Origin: Veillonella_A intestinalis | GTDB taxonomy: Bacteria > Bacillota > Negativicutes > Veillonellales > Veillonellaceae | Direction: 5' to 3' | Assembly: GCF_943192895.1 (NCBI RefSeq) | Contig: NZ_CALPCB010000011.1 | Span: 1 to 64,000, forward strand | DNA length: 64,000 bases | Shown here: in pieces, positions 25,222 to 34,001 of the stretch | Layout of the letters: each line of letters starts with the position of its first letter | Position numbering within the stretch: position 1 is the first letter of the stretch | Program-made: the position numbers and the translations under genes | Notes under the pieces: generated by a model | Database searches by the model: none | Seen by the model: the letters and a program-made list of their open reading frames with translations, nothing else | Told to the model about the DNA's origin: nothing

Positions 25222-25235
25222 ATTGTCATGACAAT
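25222..25235. promoter_or_regulatory. Candidate autoregulatory operator of the LysR-type gene
   Basis: Perfect 14-bp palindrome ATTGTCATGACAAT between the -10 box and the start codon. Symmetric sites of this size are typical for dimeric regulators; the link to this regulator is inference. Confidence 0.4.
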
Positions 25236-25263
25236 CTTACTTGTATAGGCAGGGAGGATTCTC

Positions 25264-26154
25264 ATGGACACATCATATTATTACAATTTCATCATCTTAG
25301 TACAAACCGGTAATATGACTCAAGCAGCGAATATTTTACACATCACACAACCTGCTTTGAGCAAACAACTCAAATATTTAGAAGCCGAGTTTGGCACGCC
25401 CCTCTTGCATATAAAACGTGGTCAGCGAGGGGCTAATTTTCGTCTCACTGAAGCTGGTCGCATCTTCTATGAAAAAGCACAGCAATTATGTGCCATTGAA
25501 GAATCTACCTATGCCGATGTAAAGCGTTTAAACTCGGCTGTTGAAGGGACTTTGCGAATCAGTTCTTCTGCGTCTCGCTCAACAGGTTTAATACAACAAT
25601 ATTTACAAGATTTTTCTCATAAATATCCGTCCGTTCATTATGAAATTTACGAAGGCTTAATGAGTGATGTTACTGAGTCACTTTTAAACGGTCAAGCAGA
25701 AATTGGCTTGTGCAACTCCCAAATGGTTGATACTAATCGCTTTGACATTCTCTTTACCCAGCCAGAATCTCTCTATGCAGTATTCCGTAATGATATTTTT
25801 TGGAGCACCCTAGAAAAAGACAACCTCACTTGGGATGAAATCGCTCGTTGTCCCCTTAGTTTATCTGGCGGATCAGTGCGAATGCTCATGCAAAGTGCCA
25901 GTCGTCTATTCAATAACTTAAATGTCATCTCTGTTACAACAACCAAAAGCTCTGCCATTGAATGGGCACAATTAGGTCGTACGGTCGCCATTATTCCCAT
26001 GGACTCCCAAGAGAAAGTTCATGGTCGTAAAATGACCCGTATTCGTTTACCCGAGTTAGCTACTGGCTTTCACAAAAGCTTTATTACTATAAAAGGTCAT
26101 ACACCATCCTTAGTAGCCAAGCAGTTTTTAGAGTTTTACCAAGGAATCATGTAA
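25264..26154 (+). CDS. LysR-family transcriptional regulator
   Basis: A 296-residue LTTR. The N-terminal HTH is at about 3-60 (NFIILVQTGNMTQAANILHITQPALSKQLKYLEAEFGTPLL), followed by a substrate-binding domain (about 90-290; LRISSSASRSTGLIQQYL..YPSVHYEIYEG). ATG follows GGGAGG at 6 nt. No target operon is adjacent in the divergent orientation; yigZ upstream reads the same way. Effector unknown. Confidence 0.9.
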   Translation: MDTSYYYNFIILVQTGNMTQAANILHITQPALSKQLKYLEAEFGTPLLHIKRGQRGANFRLTEAGRIFYEKAQQLCAIEESTYADVKRLNSAVEGTLRISSSASRSTGLIQQYLQDFSHKYPSVHYEIYEGLMSDVTESLLNGQAEIGLCNSQMVDTNRFDILFTQPESLYAVFRNDIFWSTLEKDNLTWDEIARCPLSLSGGSVRMLMQSASRLFNNLNVISVTTTKSSAIEWAQLGRTVAIIPMDSQEKVHGRKMTRIRLPELATGFHKSFITIKGHTPSLVAKQFLEFYQGIM

Positions 26155-26209
26155 CCGCTCACAACTAAATAATAGGCTTTTGTAAATTATACAAATTATA
26201 TCTAAAAAA

Positions 26210-26238
26210 TTGAATGTTATGCAATTATATGGTATACT
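26210..26238 (+). promoter_or_regulatory. Promoter of the glutaredoxin-like gene
   Basis: -35 TTGAAT (26210-26215), 17-bp spacer, -10 TATACT (26233-26238). Confidence 0.7.
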
Positions 26239-26240
26239 AT

Positions 26241-26267
26241 GGGTAGTGGTACTTGTAACCACTACCC
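26241..26267 (+). promoter_or_regulatory. Perfect 10-bp hairpin at the transcript 5' end
   Basis: GGGTAGTGGT (26241-26250) and ACCACTACCC (26258-26267) around a 7-nt loop, only 3 nt after the -10 box. Followed by TTTCATTATTTTT. It is either a terminator of upstream transcription or a 5' stabilising hairpin of the next gene's mRNA. Confidence 0.6.
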
Positions 26268-26310
26268 TTTCATTATTTTTGTGTTAATAATACGTAAAGG
26301 ATGAATAACT

Positions 26311-26586
26311 ATGAAAGAAATTTTAGGTTTCCACTTAAACGGTTGTCCTTATTGCCAAAATGCATTTAAAGCAATTGAAGAATTAAAAGCTGAAAATCCA
26401 GCTTATGGTGATATTAAAATTAATTGGGTAGAAGATCAGGATGCGCATGAATTATTTAAAACACATCCATATGATTACTATCCAAACCTTTGGTTTGACT
26501 TAGATAAACAATATGAAGCTAAACCAGGCGAAAGCTACGAAGAAACAAAACAATTAATTAAAGCTGTTTTTGATAAAGCATTATAA
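26311..26586 (+). CDS. Glutaredoxin-like thioredoxin-fold protein
   Basis: A 91-residue small redox protein. An N-terminal beta strand is followed by the CPYC active site (HLNGCPYCQNAFKAIEEL, Cys14-Cys17). The C-terminal half, with DYYPNLWFD, replaces the usual cis-Pro TVP loop. It resembles the short Firmicute thioredoxin/glutaredoxin group rather than classical GSH-glutaredoxin. A single gene with its own promoter and strong terminator. Confidence 0.82.
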   Translation: MKEILGFHLNGCPYCQNAFKAIEELKAENPAYGDIKINWVEDQDAHELFKTHPYDYYPNLWFDLDKQYEAKPGESYEETKQLIKAVFDKAL

Positions 26587-26596
26587 TTAAAAGTAC

Positions 26597-26621
26597 AAAA
26601 AGGCCCTTAAGGGCCTTTTTT
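26597..26621. terminator. Bidirectional intrinsic terminator
   Basis: Nearly perfect palindrome: A-run, AGGCCCTTAAGGGCCT, T-run. It separates the plus-strand glutaredoxin-like gene from the minus-strand permease. Confidence 0.92.
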
Positions 26622-26633
26622 ATTTACACAATT

Positions 26634-28019
26634 TTATACAATTTCTTTTTTCAATTGATAGATTAATAATAACATAATAAACCATACAGGTGTTACAAAT
26701 AAGGCAACACGTGTAGCCGGATTAAAAGCAAGCGTTACAATAACAAACGCAAAAAATGCCAATACTATATAATTAAAAACAGGAAACAAAGGCATTTTGA
26801 AACTGCTTTTAGCTGCTAAATCAGGTCTTGCTTTAACAAATTTCATATGGCATATGGTGATAATTCCCCAAATATATAAGAAACAAAAAGTAGCCACACT
26901 CGTTATAATAACAAATACGCCTTCTGCAATTACATATTGTAAAGCCACCACTAAGCAAATAACCAATACAGATAAAAATAAAGCATTTGCAGGGACTTGT
27001 TTATTCGTCAATATTTCTAAAATTCCGGGAGCATGACTTCGTTTTGCTAGCGAATACAGCAAACGACTTGTGCTAAATACACCACTATTACAAGCTGACG
27101 CAGCCGAAGTAAGCACTACAAAATTCACAATAGAAGCAGCCCCTACAATACCTATAGCTAAAAATACTTCTACAAAAGGGCTCCGATCTGGATTAACAGA
27201 ATCCCAAGGAAAAATGCTCATAATAACGGCTAACGCACCAACATAAAACAAAATGATTCGAATGGGAATACTATTAATGGACTGCGGAATTACCTTCTTA
27301 GGATTTTCTGTCTCCCCCGCCGTCAAGCCAACTAACTCAATCCCAGCAAAGGCAAATACCACCATCTGAAAGGATTGGATAAAGCCACTAAAGCCTTTAG
27401 GAAACCAACCACCATGACTCCATAAATTACTAAAACTAGCCACGCCTACAGACGTTGGCTGACCGGTAAAAATAAAATAAATCCCCAGTACAATCAAAGC
27501 TATAATAGCAACTACTTTAATGCAAGCAAACCAAAACTCTAATTCTCCAAACAATTTGACTGTTAATAAATTCATCAACAATAAGATAAATAAAGTTACT
27601 AGACTAGGAATCCAAGCCTCTATACTAGGAAACCAGTACTTTACATAAATTCCTACCGCTGTTATATCTGCCATAGCAACTGAAATCCAACAAAACCAAT
27701 ATGTCCAGCCCGTAACAAAAGCCGCCTTTTCCCCCATATAGTCTTGTACAAATTCAATAAATGTATGATAATCCGTATTCGATAAAAGTAGCTCCCCTAA
27801 GGCGCGCATCATCAAAAAACAAATACCACCAGTAATAATATAGGCAAATAAAATAGCTGGCCCAGTTAATGCAATTGAATGCCCAGATCCTAAAAATAGG
27901 CCGGTACCAATAGCGCCACCAATAGCAATAAGCTGTACATGGCGATTTTTTAGCCCTCTGGCAAGGGTTTGTTCTTGATTCTTTGCTGAGCTCGTTATGG
28001 GTTCTAGTTCTTGATTCAT
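26634..28019 (-). CDS. cycA: APC-family amino acid permease, CycA-like (D-serine/D-alanine/glycine)
   Basis: A 461-residue, 12-TM amino-acid:proton symporter. The signature GLKNRHVQLIAIGGAIGTGLF opens TM1. Further segments such as GWTYWFCWISVAMAD, EFWFACIKVVAI and VVLTSAASACNSGVFSTSR closely resemble E. coli CycA, more so than the proline or aromatic permeases. Substrates are therefore probably glycine, alanine or D-amino acids. ATG follows GGAGGG. The promoter spacer carries a palindrome (28081-28095), suggesting regulation. Confidence 0.85.
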   Translation of the reverse strand: MNQELEPITSSAKNQEQTLARGLKNRHVQLIAIGGAIGTGLFLGSGHSIALTGPAILFAYIITGGICFLMMRALGELLLSNTDYHTFIEFVQDYMGEKAAFVTGWTYWFCWISVAMADITAVGIYVKYWFPSIEAWIPSLVTLFILLLMNLLTVKLFGELEFWFACIKVVAIIALIVLGIYFIFTGQPTSVGVASFSNLWSHGGWFPKGFSGFIQSFQMVVFAFAGIELVGLTAGETENPKKVIPQSINSIPIRIILFYVGALAVIMSIFPWDSVNPDRSPFVEVFLAIGIVGAASIVNFVVLTSAASACNSGVFSTSRLLYSLAKRSHAPGILEILTNKQVPANALFLSVLVICLVVALQYVIAEGVFVIITSVATFCFLYIWGIITICHMKFVKARPDLAAKSSFKMPLFPVFNYIVLAFFAFVIVTLAFNPATRVALFVTPVWFIMLLLIYQLKKEIV

Positions 28020-28072
28020 CTAATAACACCCTCCTCTAGGCTAATTATGGATTAATTGATTAATAATTATTA

Positions 28073-28101
28073 ATTATAACAGTTCTAATAGAACTATTTC
28101 T
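28073..28101 (-). promoter_or_regulatory. Permease promoter with operator in the spacer
   Basis: Minus strand -10 TATAAT (28073-28078) with a poor -35 (AGAAAT, 28096-28101). The whole spacer (28081-28095) is the inverted repeat AGTTCTATTAGAACT on the minus strand. A site there would block or remodel RNA polymerase binding. Confidence 0.5.
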
Positions 28102-28138
28102 ATAAAAAACAACAAAAATACAATATACATGATAATAC

Positions 28139-28181
28139 AAAAAACCTAAGGCAAGTATCATTACTCTTACCTTAGGTTTTT
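28139..28181 (-). terminator. thrS terminator
   Basis: Stem AAAACCTAAGG / CCTTAGGTTTT around an A/T-rich loop, with a T-run on the minus strand. Confidence 0.85.
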
Positions 28182-28269
28182 GTTATAGTTTGTATAAACT
28201 TCTCATAATAGAGTAAGCAATTTCCTTTTATCTCTATTACTTAGTAACTTGTCAGCTATTTCTCAGCTA

Positions 28270-30180
28270 TTATTTACGTTCTTTTGCTTCTTTTAAAATA
28301 TCAGCCAAGAAGTCTTCCCATTTAACGGCACCTTTTTCACCTTCTAAGCGACTGCGAACTGCTACAGTACCGTCTTGTTCTTCTTTATCCCCTACAACTA
28401 ACATATACGGTACTTTTTCCATTTGCGCTTGACGAATCTTATAGCCAATTTTTTCGCTACGATCATCCAATTCTACACGAATGTAAGATTTTTTGAAAGC
28501 ATCACGCAATTTCTTAGCATATTCTACATGTTTTTCACTAATAGGTAAAATCTTAACTTGAACTGGTGCTAACCAAGTTGGGAATGCCCCTGCATAGTGT
28601 TCAATCAAGATGCCAATAAAACGTTCCATCGAGCCAAAGCAAGCACGGTGAATCATGATTGGTTGATGTTTCTGCCCGTCTTCACCAATATATTCCATTT
28701 GGAAACGTTCAGGCAAGTTCATATCCAACTGGATAGTACCACACTGCCAAGTACGACCAATGGAGTCACGAATATGGAAGTCTAATTTAGGACCGTAGAA
28801 CGCGCCGTCCCCTTCATTAATTTGATATGGAATTTGCTTTTCTTCAATTGCTTCACGAAGTGCATTAGTAGCAGATTCCCAAATAGCATCATCACCCATT
28901 GCATTATCTGGCTTAGTACTTAACTCTACAGTGTAAGTTAAACCAAATTGACTGTAAATACGGTCAAAGAGTTCAATAACTTTAATTAACTCTTCTTTAA
29001 TCTGGGATGGCAACATAAATACATGAGCATCATCTTGAGTGAAGCTACGCACACGGAATAAGCCATGTAAAGCACCAGATAATTCATGACGATGAACAAG
29101 ACCAAGTTCTGCCATACGAATTGGGAAGTCACGATAGGAATGCATATCATTCTGATATACTAAAATACTACCTGGGCAGTTCATTGGTTTAATAGCATAA
29201 TCTTCTTCATCAATCATAGTCGTATACATATTTTCACGATAATGGAACCAGTGGCCAGATTGTTCCCAAAGTTGACGATTTAAGATAATCGGCGTACGTA
29301 CTTCTTCATAATCAAAATCATGATGTACTTCGCGCCAGAAATTTTCTAATTCATTGCGAAGTGCCATACCTTTTGGTAAAAAGAATGGGAATCCAGGGCC
29401 TTGTTCTTTAATAACAAAAAGACCTAATTCTTTACCTAATTTACGATGATCACGACGAGCTGCTTCTTCTAATAAATGTAAGTATTCTTCCAATTCTTCT
29501 TTCTTTTCAAAAGCAGTGCCATAAATACGTTGCAACATTTTATTTTTTTCATCGCCACGCCAGTACGCACCTGCTAAACTCTGAAGTTTGAAAGCCTTTA
29601 CTTTACCAGTAGAAGCCACATGAGGACCGGCACAAAGATCAAGGAATTCACCTTGACGGTACATAGAAATTTCAGCATCAGCTGGTAAGTCTTCAATTAA
29701 TTCAACTTTATAAGCTTCATTTTTTTCTTTGAATAATTTAAGTGCTTCCTCGCGAGAAATCACTTCTTTTTCAATCGAGAAATTGGCTTTTACAATTTTC
29801 TGCATTTCTGCTTCAATTTTAGCTAAATCTTCTGGTACTAACACATGTTCCATATCAATGTCATAGTAGAAGCCATTTTCAATCGCTGGTCCAATTGCAA
29901 GCTGTGCTTCTGGCCAAAGACGCTTAATAGCCTGTGCCATAATATGAGATGCACTATGGCGCAAAGTGTCTTTACCACCTTGTTGTTCAAATGTTAAAAA
30001 GCTAACATGAGAGCCATCTTTAACCGCTTCACGTAAATCAGTTAATTCACCGTCTACCTCTGCTGCTAATACTTTCTTAGCTAAGCTATTGGATAATTGT
30101 TTAACAGCCTCCCCTAAAGTAGTGCCCGCTGCATAAGAACGTTCACTATTGTCAGGTAAAATAATTTTTACTTCACTCAT
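28270..30180 (-). CDS. thrS: Threonyl-tRNA synthetase
   Basis: A 636-residue class-II synthetase. N-terminal TGS domain (about 1-62), editing domain with HSASHIMAQAIK and CAGPHVASTG, catalytic core with motif 2 YRDFPIRMAELGLVHRHE, zinc ligands (PMNCPGS Cys and later His), motif 3 in the MIHRACFGSMERFIGILIEH segment, and a C-terminal anticodon-binding domain. ATG follows AAGGAGG. A T-box leader upstream controls it by uncharged tRNA-Thr. Confidence 0.98.
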   Translation of the reverse strand: MSEVKIILPDNSERSYAAGTTLGEAVKQLSNSLAKKVLAAEVDGELTDLREAVKDGSHVSFLTFEQQGGKDTLRHSASHIMAQAIKRLWPEAQLAIGPAIENGFYYDIDMEHVLVPEDLAKIEAEMQKIVKANFSIEKEVISREEALKLFKEKNEAYKVELIEDLPADAEISMYRQGEFLDLCAGPHVASTGKVKAFKLQSLAGAYWRGDEKNKMLQRIYGTAFEKKEELEEYLHLLEEAARRDHRKLGKELGLFVIKEQGPGFPFFLPKGMALRNELENFWREVHHDFDYEEVRTPIILNRQLWEQSGHWFHYRENMYTTMIDEEDYAIKPMNCPGSILVYQNDMHSYRDFPIRMAELGLVHRHELSGALHGLFRVRSFTQDDAHVFMLPSQIKEELIKVIELFDRIYSQFGLTYTVELSTKPDNAMGDDAIWESATNALREAIEEKQIPYQINEGDGAFYGPKLDFHIRDSIGRTWQCGTIQLDMNLPERFQMEYIGEDGQKHQPIMIHRACFGSMERFIGILIEHYAGAFPTWLAPVQVKILPISEKHVEYAKKLRDAFKKSYIRVELDDRSEKIGYKIRQAQMEKVPYMLVVGDKEEQDGTVAVRSRLEGEKGAVKWEDFLADILKEAKERK

Positions 30181-30305
30181 GGTTATTCCTCCTTAAAATT
30201 AAGTTACACCGGCGGGACACGCTGTAACTATTCATCATATACAATACTTATTTAAAATTAGCTACACTACCTATTGTCTAATAGGCGCTTTCCTAAACAA
30301 GCATC

Positions 30306-30548
30306 AAAAAAGACCTTCCTCCCGACAAGGGACGAAGGTCTCGTGGTTCCACCCTAGTTAGTCATCTGCAAAGACAACTCACTTTATTGTCGATAACGCC
30401 TACTCGCGGATTGGCATACTACAGTTCAACCAATCGGTTTGAAGGGGGTAACACACTAACTTGTGTAAGATGGTCACAGCCTAGCCATCTCTCTCTGTCA
30501 CACAGTGGATTAGGTATCATGTCCTTCGCTCTACCTGTTTCATTTGAT
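30306..30548 (-). promoter_or_regulatory. T-box riboswitch controlling thrS
   Basis: The minus strand carries the T-box AGGGTGGAACCACGA (30341-30355), immediately followed by a terminator hairpin (GACCTTC.../GAAGGTC, 30312-30340) and T6 (30306-30311). Stem I upstream shows an AGAGAGATGG.../CCATC distal arm. A candidate Thr specifier ACC lies at 30447-30449. Uncharged tRNA-Thr would pair with the T-box and favour read-through. Family assignment is firm; the specifier position is tentative. Confidence 0.92.
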
Positions 30549-30554
30549 GTATAC

Positions 30555-30583
30555 ACTGTACACCAAATTTTCAACAGTGTCAA
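30555..30583 (-). promoter_or_regulatory. thrS promoter
   Basis: Minus strand -35 TTGACA (30578-30583), 17-bp spacer, -10 TACAGT (30555-30560), placing the start at the T-box 5' end. The remaining sequence 30590-30793 is A/T-rich with nothing recognisable. Confidence 0.75.
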
Positions 30584-30793
30584 TACTCATTGTGCACAAT
30601 TTATTATTTTTTTACAAAATTTTCACAAAACTCAAAACTAAATATAGTAATACAGTAAATTGTAGCCCTTACCATGTCTCTAATAATCAAGTATCAATGA
30701 CTAACCTCCATAGGCAAAATCAGGTAACTTAAATCCAAAGAGTAACAATAATAAAACCTAAAATAGGACGACAAAAATTAACAAAGCTAAAAA

Positions 30794-31015
30794 TCATAAA
30801 ACTTGATTAGCTTCTAAGAAGGTTAATTCTATATCTAAGCTCTCCAAAACTTGGCGTACTAAAGGGGCCGTATCAGGTGTGCTCCGAACCATACAAAGTC
30901 CTTCAGCACGCTGTAATGTGGTCATAACCCCTAAATATTCATAGCCTTCTAAAATACGATTTACGTAATTCGTCTGAGTTGGTGAAATTTTAAAATATAC
31001 ATATGATTCGTCCAA
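30794..31015 (-). CDS. DUF4911-family small protein
   Basis: A 73-residue protein with an alternating beta/alpha pattern (YFKISPTQTNYVNRILEGYEYLGVMTT; GLCMVRSTPDTAPLVRQVLESL), typical of DUF4911 proteins found near U32 peptidases in Firmicutes. Function unknown. The start is TTG at 31015 behind GAGGGG; no ATG is available in frame. It is the last gene of the mltG-trmR-trhP unit. Confidence 0.7.
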   Translation of the reverse strand: MDESYVYFKISPTQTNYVNRILEGYEYLGVMTTLQRAEGLCMVRSTPDTAPLVRQVLESLDIELTFLEANQVL

Positions 31016-31053
31016 TGTTAGTCACCCCTCATAGCAACCTATACCTTGTACTA

Positions 31054-32289
31054 TTACTGACCTTTTACCTTACATTTACGACGCATCATAGCATATTCTT
31101 CTAATGGTGTATCAATGTATAAACGAACTTTCATCTGAGCATGTGGTGCCACCGTAATTTCATTGCCCTCTTCATCTGTCATTTTGGAAATCGTATGATA
31201 CACTAATTCGCCATGAGGCTGACAAAATTCTACTTCATCGCCTACTTTAAAATTATTACGTTGTTCTAAATACGCATATCCTTCCGCTTCATTATACCCT
31301 TCTACAAGACCAATAAAATCATGTGTTTGAGTATTACTAGAGGCACCATAATTCTGCGCAGTTTCGTCAGGCTTTTCTACGGAAAAACCTTCGGTGTATG
31401 GACGATGCGAAATTTTTTCTAATTCTTCAATCCATTCTGGTTTTACTTCATAATGCTCTGGGTCAGCTAAATAGGTATCCACAGCTTCACGATACACTTT
31501 TGTTACCGTAGCTGCATAGTGAACACTCTTCATACGGCCTTCGATTTTTAAACTATCTACACCAGCCTCTACCAAATCAGGAATATATTTTAACAAGCAA
31601 AGATCTTTGGAGTTAAAAATATAGGTACCATGTTGATCTTCTTCAATTGGATAGTATTCACCAGGACGATTTTCTTCTACCAAGGAATATTTCCAACGAC
31701 AAGCCTGTGTGCACTGCCCACGATTAGCATCACGAGTGGTAAAATAATTGCTCAATAAGCAACGGCCAGAATAGGATATACACATAGCGCCATGAACGAA
31801 AGCTTCAATCTCAATGTCGGCCGCTTCCTTCATAGTTTTAATATCGGCAATACTTACTTCGCGTGCCACTACAACACGACTAGCACCCTGTTCCTTCCAA
31901 AATTCAGTCGTTAAATAATTAGTCGTATTAGCCTGAGTGCTCACATGACGTTCCAAATTAGGGGCTACTCGTTTTGCTAACAAGAAAATACCTAAATCAG
32001 CCACAATAATAGCATCCACACCAATAGACTCTAGGAATTTCAAATAATCTTCTAAACCAACTAAATCTTCATTGTGAGGGATAATATTGCATGTTACATA
32101 GATTTTTTTACCATGACTATGTACAAATTCAACAGCTTCTTTTAACTGCTCATTGTTAAAGTTTGAGCTACTAGCACGCAAACCAAAAGATTGACCGGCA
32201 CAATATACCGCATCAGCACCATAACGAATGGCCATTTTTAACTTATCCATATTGCCTGCTGGAGACAACACTTCAATTTGTTTATTCAT
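31054..32289 (-). CDS. trhP: U32-family protein, probable tRNA uridine-34 hydroxylation protein TrhP
   Basis: A 411-residue U32 'peptidase'. N-terminal TIM-barrel (EVLSPAGNMDKLKMAIRYGADAVY), the U32 signature EAFVHGAMCISYSGRCLLSNY, a Cys cluster (RGQCTQACRWKY) and a C-terminal beta domain. TrhP homologues (YegQ in E. coli, YrrN/YrrO in Bacillus) make 5-hydroxyuridine-34 in tRNA from prephenate. The preceding gene encodes the TrmR-like methyltransferase of the next step, which supports this role over protease activity. Only one copy here, against two in Bacillus. Confidence 0.85.
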   Translation of the reverse strand: MNKQIEVLSPAGNMDKLKMAIRYGADAVYCAGQSFGLRASSSNFNNEQLKEAVEFVHSHGKKIYVTCNIIPHNEDLVGLEDYLKFLESIGVDAIIVADLGIFLLAKRVAPNLERHVSTQANTTNYLTTEFWKEQGASRVVVAREVSIADIKTMKEAADIEIEAFVHGAMCISYSGRCLLSNYFTTRDANRGQCTQACRWKYSLVEENRPGEYYPIEEDQHGTYIFNSKDLCLLKYIPDLVEAGVDSLKIEGRMKSVHYAATVTKVYREAVDTYLADPEHYEVKPEWIEELEKISHRPYTEGFSVEKPDETAQNYGASSNTQTHDFIGLVEGYNEAEGYAYLEQRNNFKVGDEVEFCQPHGELVYHTISKMTDEEGNEITVAPHAQMKVRLYIDTPLEEYAMMRRKCKVKGQ

Positions 32290-32292
32290 GTA

Positions 32293-32895
32293 TTACTTAT
32301 TACCTTTCCAAATACTCACACTCATACCATCACCTAAAGGATAAATGGTAGTATTAAATTTTGTTTTATCTTCCACGACGGCTAAAAACTCACGCAGTCG
32401 TTTCACTATTGTCTTATATCGGTGAGGTGCGTCTTTCTCACCACGTACATACCCTCTAAAAAGAACATTATCAGCTAGTACAACAGCTTGCGGTGCCAAA
32501 TGGGGCAAAATCAATTCCAGTTGCTTCCCATATTGCCCTTTAGGCCCATCTAAAAAGACCAAATCAAATGTACCATCCAAATTAGCTAATACGTCATTAG
32601 CATCGCCTAAATGAATGGTTATATTCTCTTTATACGAGGATTGATTCACATAATACTGCGCCATGCCATGGCGTTTTTCATCGAGCTCAATAGATACAAT
32701 CTCCGCTCCTGGTGCTGCATGTTTAGCTAATAACAATGTAGAATAACCAATAGCAGTTCCCACTTCTAACACGCGATTAGGCCGATACAAGCTAATGAGT
32801 TCTTCAAATAAATGTACTTCTGACTCGCGCAAAATTGGGACCTTATTGAGGACTGCATAAATGCGCTGTTCATTTAAAATCTCTTTAATCTCCAT
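32293..32895 (-). CDS. trmR: O-methyltransferase, probable tRNA 5-hydroxyuridine methyltransferase TrmR
   Basis: A 200-residue SAM methyltransferase of the COMT-like group: VLEVGTAIGYSTLLLAKHA (motif I), IVSIELDEKRHGMAQYYV, FDLVFLDGPKGQY (metal-binding Asp), VVLADNVLFRGYV. Bacillus TrmR (YrrM) methylates ho5U34 to mo5U in tRNA and its gene lies between mltG and trhP, exactly as here. Overlaps mltG by 11 nt. Confidence 0.85.
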   Translation of the reverse strand: MEIKEILNEQRIYAVLNKVPILRESEVHLFEELISLYRPNRVLEVGTAIGYSTLLLAKHAAPGAEIVSIELDEKRHGMAQYYVNQSSYKENITIHLGDANDVLANLDGTFDLVFLDGPKGQYGKQLELILPHLAPQAVVLADNVLFRGYVRGEKDAPHRYKTIVKRLREFLAVVEDKTKFNTTIYPLGDGMSVSIWKGNK

Positions 32896-33898
32896 AAATC
32901 GATGACACCACTTCTAAATGTTCTTCATAAGTCTTCGTAAAGTGGTGACGCCCTTCCTTATCTGCTACAAAAAATAAATAATCTGTACTTGGTGCATTAA
33001 GCACAGCCTCCATTGATTTCATACCAGGATTCGCAATTGGCCCTGGAGGCAAGCCCTTGTTAGTGTATGTATTATACGGGCTTGGTAACTCTGTGTCCTC
33101 AATGGACAAATGAGGTTTTGGATACCCTAAAATATATTGGATACTAGCACAAGACTGCAATGGCATACCAATTTGTAAGCGCTTCATAAAAACAGCGGCA
33201 ATAATCGGTCTATCTTCATCAAACTTAGCTTCTTTTTCCACTAAAGAAGCTAATGTAATAAATTCAAAAATAGTCATATTTTTCGCTGCAATCTGCTGAC
33301 GCATAGCTGGGGTCAATTGTTTATTTAATTCCCCTGCCATCCGTTTTAAGATATCTTGTGGCTTACTATCCACGGGAATCTCATATGTATTAGGGAATAA
33401 AAAGCCTTCTACACGATAATCTACTTTACTAGGGCCATACATATATTGGTAAGGCACATACGTTTTAGCTTCTTCTAAAAAAGCTGTTTTAGAACCTAAC
33501 CCATTTTTTTCTAATTCATCGGCAATTTGTTGAATCGTATAGCCTTCAGGAATCGTTACTTTAATAGCTTGTAACTTTCCTTTCTGCAACAACTTAATAA
33601 CATCTCGCAGACTCACATTTTGTGGAATTTGATAATACCCTTGCTGTAGTTTATCCATAGAGCCAGTTAAACGCAACGCTAAGCGAAACGTTGTAGGCGA
33701 GCTAATAATCCCTTTCTCGTATAACATATCACCAATTTCAGCACCAGTTTGATCTTTATCAACCGTAAAAACTACATTTTCTGGCTTACTCACTATACTA
33801 TTGGGTTTTAAATATATGACGGCGGCGGCGATACAAAGAATAAGCAACAATCCTATGAAGGATGCACCTATCCACTTCAATCGTCTGCTCATAGACAA
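32885..33898 (-). CDS. mltG: Endolytic murein transglycosylase MltG
   Basis: A 337-residue membrane-anchored YceG protein. A single TM (about 12-30) is followed by a LysM-like N domain (VTIPEGYTIQQIADELEKNGL) and the catalytic domain with TLASLVEKEAKFDEDRPIIAAVFMKRL (Glu of VEKEA) and PSPYNTYTNKGLPPGPIANPG. It cuts nascent glycan strands. Start is either TTG at 33898 (AAGGAG, 5 nt) or ATG at 33892; the former has better spacing. Confidence 0.95.
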   Translation of the reverse strand: MSMSRRLKWIGASFIGLLLILCIAAAVIYLKPNSIVSKPENVVFTVDKDQTGAEIGDMLYEKGIISSPTTFRLALRLTGSMDKLQQGYYQIPQNVSLRDVIKLLQKGKLQAIKVTIPEGYTIQQIADELEKNGLGSKTAFLEEAKTYVPYQYMYGPSKVDYRVEGFLFPNTYEIPVDSKPQDILKRMAGELNKQLTPAMRQQIAAKNMTIFEFITLASLVEKEAKFDEDRPIIAAVFMKRLQIGMPLQSCASIQYILGYPKPHLSIEDTELPSPYNTYTNKGLPPGPIANPGMKSMEAVLNAPSTDYLFFVADKEGRHHFTKTYEEHLEVVSSIYGD

Positions 33899-33957
33899 CC
33901 TAACTCCTTATAGTTAATAATCAAAGCAGCATACACAAGAACTGCTTATAAACAGGC

Positions 33958-33982
33958 GAAAGAGGGGCTAGGCCCCTCTTTC
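33958..33982 (-). terminator. Hairpin between the DUF1292 gene and mltG
   Basis: Near-perfect stem GAAAGAGGGGC / GCCCCTCTTTC around a TAG-sized loop. The T-tail is short, so termination may be partial, attenuating alaS-operon transcription into mltG. Confidence 0.6.
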
Positions 33983-34001
33983 CCTAAATTGTAATACCTA
34001 A

